This document shows positions 7,169 through 10,059 of a stretch of DNA of 10,059 nucleotides, piece after piece. Origin of the DNA: Acidimicrobiia bacterium. GTDB lineage: Bacteria; Actinomycetota; Acidimicrobiia; Spongiisociales; SHLN01. The DNA lies in assembly GCA_030624805.1 (NCBI GenBank), contig JAUXJL010000051.1, positions 1 through 10,059 on the forward strand, given 5' to 3'. The notes beneath the pieces are model-generated. The model did no database searches. It saw nothing but the letters and a program-made list of their open reading frames with translations, and had not been told where the DNA came from. Position numbers and translations under genes: made by a program. Each line of letters starts with the position of its first letter. Within the stretch, counting starts at the first letter, position 1.

Positions 7169-8843
7169 CGTCACCCTCCTCGGTCACAACGATCTCGCCT
7201 TGGCGGGCGTCGCCTTCGATGAACTCGAGCGCAGCCAGATGATCGTTGATCTCAGCCGTGAGCTCGTTCAGTACGTCTACGGAGATCAGGCCGCGCCGGG
7301 CCGCGTCTTGCAGCGCGCTTCGTTCGGCCCGCAGGGTGTCCGCCCGAGCCTGGATGTACATGTCGGTCTCGAGCTCTGGGTACCGGCGCAGGTGATCACC
7401 CAGCTGGTCGCGGTCGCGCGCCAGTTCGCCGCGATACAGGCCGGCCATCGACTCGTACAGATCGCGGAACAAAACGCCCTGGTCGCGCAGCCGGTCAAGT
7501 TCGTCCAATCCGGCCTGCTGAGCGTAGATCCGAGCCTGGCGCCGTTGTTGTTCGATCCGCTCCTCGACCCTAACGGACAGGCCAAGCCGCTTGATGAGGC
7601 GCTCAATGGTGAGCCCTTGCACGAGGAGTGTGAAGAGCACCACCCCGAATGTCATCACTTGCAGAGTCGACACAACGTCGGCGCCCAGGTTGCTTTCCTC
7701 CGCCACCAGGCTGAGGGCAAGGGCAACCGAAATAGCCCCTCGTAGTCCACCCCAAAACATGACGTGCTGATAGGAGCGGGGAATCTTCCGCTCCGGCTGG
7801 ATCAGACCGTGGAGGGTGCCGAGTCCGTAGACAACAACCAGCCGGGTGAGCTGGATGGCCACGACCGCCACCAGGATTGCGTCGGCCCTGTCCCATAGTT
7901 CACTGATCTCGATCCGGAGCCCCAGCAGCAGGAACACGAGGGAGTTGACGACGAAGGCGAGGAACTCCCAGAAGTTCTCGAGGGTGAGGCGGGTGGTTGG
8001 AGAAGTGTTTCGCAATCCGATGTTGCCGACCGTGAGGCCGGCGGCCACTACCGCCAGGATGCCGCTCAGATGGACGTCGGCCAGATCGAATATGGCCCCG
8101 AATTCTTCGGCCAGCAAGTATGAACCGAAGGCCAGCGCGACTGTAACGACGGTTTCGATGAGATGGTCGTCGAGATTCTTGAGGATGAGCGAGGACACCA
8201 CGTAGCCGAGCACCAGGCCGACGGCCAGCCCGCCGAAGCCATCGATGATGAACTGACCAACCGCATCGCCCAGCGAGAAGGTGGCTTCGGGCCCAGCTGC
8301 AGCCAACGCGATGATGAAGACGACGAAAGCAACACCGTCGTTGAAGAGACTCTCGCCTTCCACCAGGATCGTGAGACGCTTCGGGACCCCGATCGATCGA
8401 AAGAAGGCGATCACCGCCACCGGGTCGGTGGCAGAGATGAGTGCACCAACCGCCACCGCCGCCGCCCACGGGACCCCGTCGACCAAACCATTGACGAGCC
8501 CACCGACCACGAATGCTCCAATCAACGTACCCGCTAGGGCCAGCAGCAGCACCGCAAAGAGATCTCGGCGCAGCCGTCCCCACGAAATATGAAGTGTGGC
8601 TTCGAACAGAAGCGGTGGCACCAGCACCGCCAGGATGAGATCGGCGCTGATTTCGATCTCTATGAACGTGGATGGCAGAAAAGCCAATCCCAGGCCGACG
8701 ACTACGAGTGCCACCGTGTACGGAAGGCGGATACGCCGGGCCACCACCGCCACTGCGGCGGCGACAGTCAGGAGGAGGACGATGCTGACCTCAGAGTCGA
8801 GAAGCTCAGAGTGCTCGGAGGCGACTAGTAGCGGTAGGTCCAT
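7161..8843 (-). CDS. Na+/H+ antiporter, CPA1 family (NhaP/YjcE-like)
   Basis: Membrane protein probably exchanging cytoplasmic Na+ (or K+) for external protons, for pH and salt homeostasis. Counting from ATG 8843 (560 residues), about a dozen hydrophobic segments fill residues 19-415. Family landmarks include PPLLFEATLHISWGRLRRD (77-95), SATDPVAVIAFFRSIGVPKRL (first and last residues 137 and 157), EGESLFNDGVAFVVF (162-176) with the Asn168-Asp169 pair expected for electroneutral CPA1 exchangers, and WGGLRGAISVALAL (364-377) with Arg368. A charged cytoplasmic tail of about 140 residues follows, rich in Glu/Arg and partly coiled-coil-like. A TTG at 8867 would add eight residues (MPYTCCCP); ATG 8843 is preferred although neither has a good ribosome binding site. 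The stop overlaps the start of the usp-like gene. Upstream lies the 41-bp repeat array. Confidence 0.93.
   Translation of the reverse strand: MDLPLLVASEHSELLDSEVSIVLLLTVAAAVAVVARRIRLPYTVALVVVGLGLAFLPSTFIEIEISADLILAVLVPPLLFEATLHISWGRLRRDLFAVLLLALAGTLIGAFVVGGLVNGLVDGVPWAAAVAVGALISATDPVAVIAFFRSIGVPKRLTILVEGESLFNDGVAFVVFIIALAAAGPEATFSLGDAVGQFIIDGFGGLAVGLVLGYVVSSLILKNLDDHLIETVVTVALAFGSYLLAEEFGAIFDLADVHLSGILAVVAAGLTVGNIGLRNTSPTTRLTLENFWEFLAFVVNSLVFLLLGLRIEISELWDRADAILVAVVAIQLTRLVVVYGLGTLHGLIQPERKIPRSYQHVMFWGGLRGAISVALALSLVAEESNLGADVVSTLQVMTFGVVLFTLLVQGLTIERLIKRLGLSVRVEERIEQQRRQARIYAQQAGLDELDRLRDQGVLFRDLYESMAGLYRGELARDRDQLGDHLRRYPELETDMYIQARADTLRAERSALQDAARRGLISVDVLNELTAEINDHLAALEFIEGDARQGEIVVTEEGDGV
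7175..7181 (-). promoter_or_regulatory. Ribosome binding site inside the antiporter 3' end
   Basis: GAGGAGG on the - strand lies within the last codons of the antiporter and six bases before GTG 7168. It decides the usp-like start in favour of the third codon of the longer frame, and ties its translation to that of the antiporter. Confidence 0.75.
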
Positions 8844-8906
8844 GGGGCAGCAGCAAGTGTAAGGCAACGCCTAGCGGCGATGCAGGCAACGCTTCCGGGT
8901 TGCTTA

Positions 8907-8925
8907 GAAGTTTCTTCGCAACTTC
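8907..8925. repeat. Left boundary dyad of the repeat array
   Basis: GAAGTT (8907-8912) and AACTTC (8920-8925) form a perfect 6-bp inverted repeat around a 7-base centre. It sits exactly at the left edge of the array and is preceded by TTGCTTA, closely matching the sequence at the 9123-9142 dyad. Confidence 0.75.
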
Positions 8926-9229
8926 AGGCCGGCTCGCAGCATTGCGTGGAGTCGCTACCCAACTTCAGGCCACCTTGCAGCATTGCGTGGAGTTGCTACC
9001 CAACTTCAGGTCGGCTTGCAGCATTGCGTGGAGTTGCTACCCAACTTCAGGTCGGCTCGCAGCATTGCGTGGAGTTGCTACCCAACTTCAGGCCGGCTCG
9101 CAGCATTGCGTGGAGTTGCTTGGAAGTTGATACCGCAACTTCGGGCCGCCGTGCAGCGTTGCTCGGAAGTGCGGCCCAACATCAAGCCGCCTTGCAGCGT
9201 TGCCACCGAACATCAGGAAGGCTGGGGCG
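8920..9229. repeat. Tandem array of 41-bp repeats, decaying toward the right
   Basis: The motif AACTTCAGG starts at 8920, 8961, 9002, 9043 and 9084, exactly 41 bases apart. Each unit also contains GCAGCATTGCGTGGAGT and the first four end in GCTACCC. Units at 9002 and 9043 differ by one base; the others differ mainly in the CCGGCTC segment after AACTTCAGG. The fifth unit is 53 bases long because of extra sequence around TGGAAGTTGATACCGC. Units at 9137 (41 bases), 9178 (31 bases) and 9209 (partial) are progressively diverged, with AACATCA replacing AACTTCA and GCAGCGTTGC replacing GCAGCATTGC. There are no unique spacers. Function unknown; candidates are a regulator-binding array, an intergenic repeat family or a tandem duplication by slippage. 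Confidence 0.95.
9123..9142. repeat. Right internal dyad of the repeat array
   Basis: GAAGTTG (9123-9129) and CAACTTC (9136-9142) form a perfect 7-bp inverted repeat with a 6-base centre ATACCG. It marks the end of the five well-conserved units. Interior junctions carry a near version, for example GGAGTTG (8989-8995) against CAACTTC (9001-9007). Confidence 0.8.
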
Positions 9230-9238
9230 TGCTCCGCG

Positions 9239-10059
9239 TTAAGCGGTGAGAGTTGGCGACACCACGTCGAAGACGGCCCTGGCGAACTCGGCCAGCTTGA
9301 TTTCTGCATCTGGGTCGCCGGCCAGCTGGTCGTAATACAGGATGCTCCCCTCCCACCCCTCGGTATGCCACTGGGCACCATGGGGCAAATCAGAGCCAAG
9401 AAGCTTGTTGCCATCGAAGGGCCAGGGGTTTGAGTAGAAGTAGGCCCGTCCCTCTGGGTAGAAACCGAGGTTGAGCTGGGACGGGTGTTCGACAACCTCG
9501 CCCCCCTCCTCGTATTTCTCGACCCGGGTCCCAAACCACTCGCATGCAAGGTCGAAGTTGTGGGGCCACAGCTGCACCTGGCTGACCTCGCCGTCGAGCG
9601 ACAGTAAGTGCCGCTTGAAGAGGCCATCCACGTTGGATACCGCCTCGAAGTACGTGGCGGCCGCGGCCGGATCGTACTCACGCGGGTCGGGGCTCTCGAA
9701 TTTCTCCCGGTTGTACTCCCCCTCGAGGCCCAAGGCGCCGACCGCGGCGATGACACGGTCGCCCATCTCAGTGGCGGTGAGCCCTTCGGCCATACTGATC
9801 CGGGTCTCGGCCCCATTGCTAGGGGCCAGCACGACGTCGTGAGAGTTGAGATCCAAGCGCAGGCTAAACCTGCCGCCGTCTGCGAGATCCATAGTTTCGG
9901 TTTTGAGGCCCTGCGGTGTCACCTTGAGGCTGACATGCCACCATTTGTCATGTGCTTCTGCATGGGTGCGCGGGATAGCGCTGATCGCATGAGCGTAGGA
10001 GTGGAGTGTGGCCCGCGTCGGCTCGAAGTTTTCAGGCAGCAGCGGCAGAAAATCGGCCA
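9239..10059 (-). CDS. DUF5996 family protein (5' partial at right edge)
   Basis: Protein of unknown biochemical function, recognised as DUF5996. The frame is open from the stop TAA (9239-9241) to the window edge, giving 272 visible residues. A GTG at 9922 looks like a start but is internal, because the 45 codons before it carry family sequence: FEPTRATLHSYAHAISAIPR and then KWWHVSLKVTPQGL across the GTG. Other family-like stretches are VQLWPHNFDLACEWFG, LNLGFYPEGRAYFYSNPWPF and WEGSILYYDQLAG. Full-length relatives are about 300 residues, so roughly 10-35 N-terminal residues are missing. No signal peptide, membrane segment or metal-binding cluster is evident in the visible part. It is transcribed toward the repeat array, with no other recognisable terminator before it. 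No link to neighbouring genes can be shown. Confidence 0.78.
   Translation of the reverse strand, partial: ADFLPLLPENFEPTRATLHSYAHAISAIPRTHAEAHDKWWHVSLKVTPQGLKTETMDLADGGRFSLRLDLNSHDVVLAPSNGAETRISMAEGLTATEMGDRVIAAVGALGLEGEYNREKFESPDPREYDPAAAATYFEAVSNVDGLFKRHLLSLDGEVSQVQLWPHNFDLACEWFGTRVEKYEEGGEVVEHPSQLNLGFYPEGRAYFYSNPWPFDGNKLLGSDLPHGAQWHTEGWEGSILYYDQLAGDPDAEIKLAEFARAVFDVVSPTLTA

Larger units (their letters stand above)
8844..9238. other. 395-base non-coding gap with repeat array
   Basis: The only gap over 300 bases. From the antiporter side it holds a TACACT box (8856-8861, - strand) that could be a -10 for the antiporter, and two copies of AGGCAACGC (8862-8870, 8884-8892). It also holds a GCAAC/GTTGC hairpin (8886-8890, 8899-8903) and then the 41-bp repeat array to about 9229. 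Frames on the + strand are open across it, but this follows from the repeat period and not from coding. Confidence 0.8.

Noticed and set aside
8920..9229. CRISPR array
   Set aside because: Units are contiguous with no unique spacers, the period includes all variation, and no cas genes are nearby.
8880..9249. Open + strand frames of 76-120 residues through the repeat array, giving repetitive Cys-containing peptides
   Set aside because: All three + frames are open over the same bases because 41 is not a multiple of three and the unit lacks stops. The peptide repeat is therefore a by-product, and differences between units show no bias toward synonymous positions.
9088..9816. Long - strand frame of 242 codons
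   Set aside because: It overlaps the DUF5996 gene in another frame, has low-complexity Ser/Arg/Pro-rich composition and runs into the repeats. It is a shadow of GC-rich coding DNA.

Overview
The window is GC-rich chromosomal DNA from a bacterium, most likely a high-GC actinomycete relative. I infer this from GC-rich third codon positions, GAGGAGG-type ribosome binding sites, probable GTG starts, a Gly-Ala-Ala-Cys lipobox, an acyl-CoA dehydrogenase of the long FadE5 type and a DUF5996 protein. This is not a firm taxonomic call. No RNA gene, IS element, phage gene or CRISPR array was seen. Apart from one acyl-CoA dehydrogenase on the + strand, every gene reads leftward on the - strand.

Layout: (1) 2-1498 (+), the C-terminal ~498 residues of an acyl-CoA dehydrogenase, cut by the left edge. 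(2) 1570-3969 (-), a three-gene polar amino-acid ABC importer: lipoprotein binding protein, then a 10-bp perfect hairpin, then permease, then ATPase overlapping the permease by one base. (3) 4139-6596 (-), two tyrosine-catabolism dioxygenases, hmgA and hppD. They catalyse consecutive steps: 4-hydroxyphenylpyruvate to homogentisate (hppD), then to maleylacetoacetate (hmgA). The later pathway enzymes are not in the window. (4) 6731-8843 (-), a CPA1-type Na+/H+ antiporter overlapping a small universal-stress-protein-like gene, apparently a translationally coupled pair. (5) 8844-9238, a 395-base non-coding gap holding a 41-bp tandem repeat array with dyad symmetry at each junction. (6) 9239 to the right edge (-), a DUF5996 protein whose frame runs off the window.

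Most of the window is conventional amino-acid and fatty-acid catabolism plus ion homeostasis. The one element the genes do not explain is the repeat array. It has five near-identical 41-bp-spaced units followed by decayed ones, and nearly perfect inverted repeats recur at the unit junctions. It sits directly upstream of the antiporter and downstream of the DUF5996 gene. I found no evidence of a complete novel system; the array is the best candidate for something undescribed.
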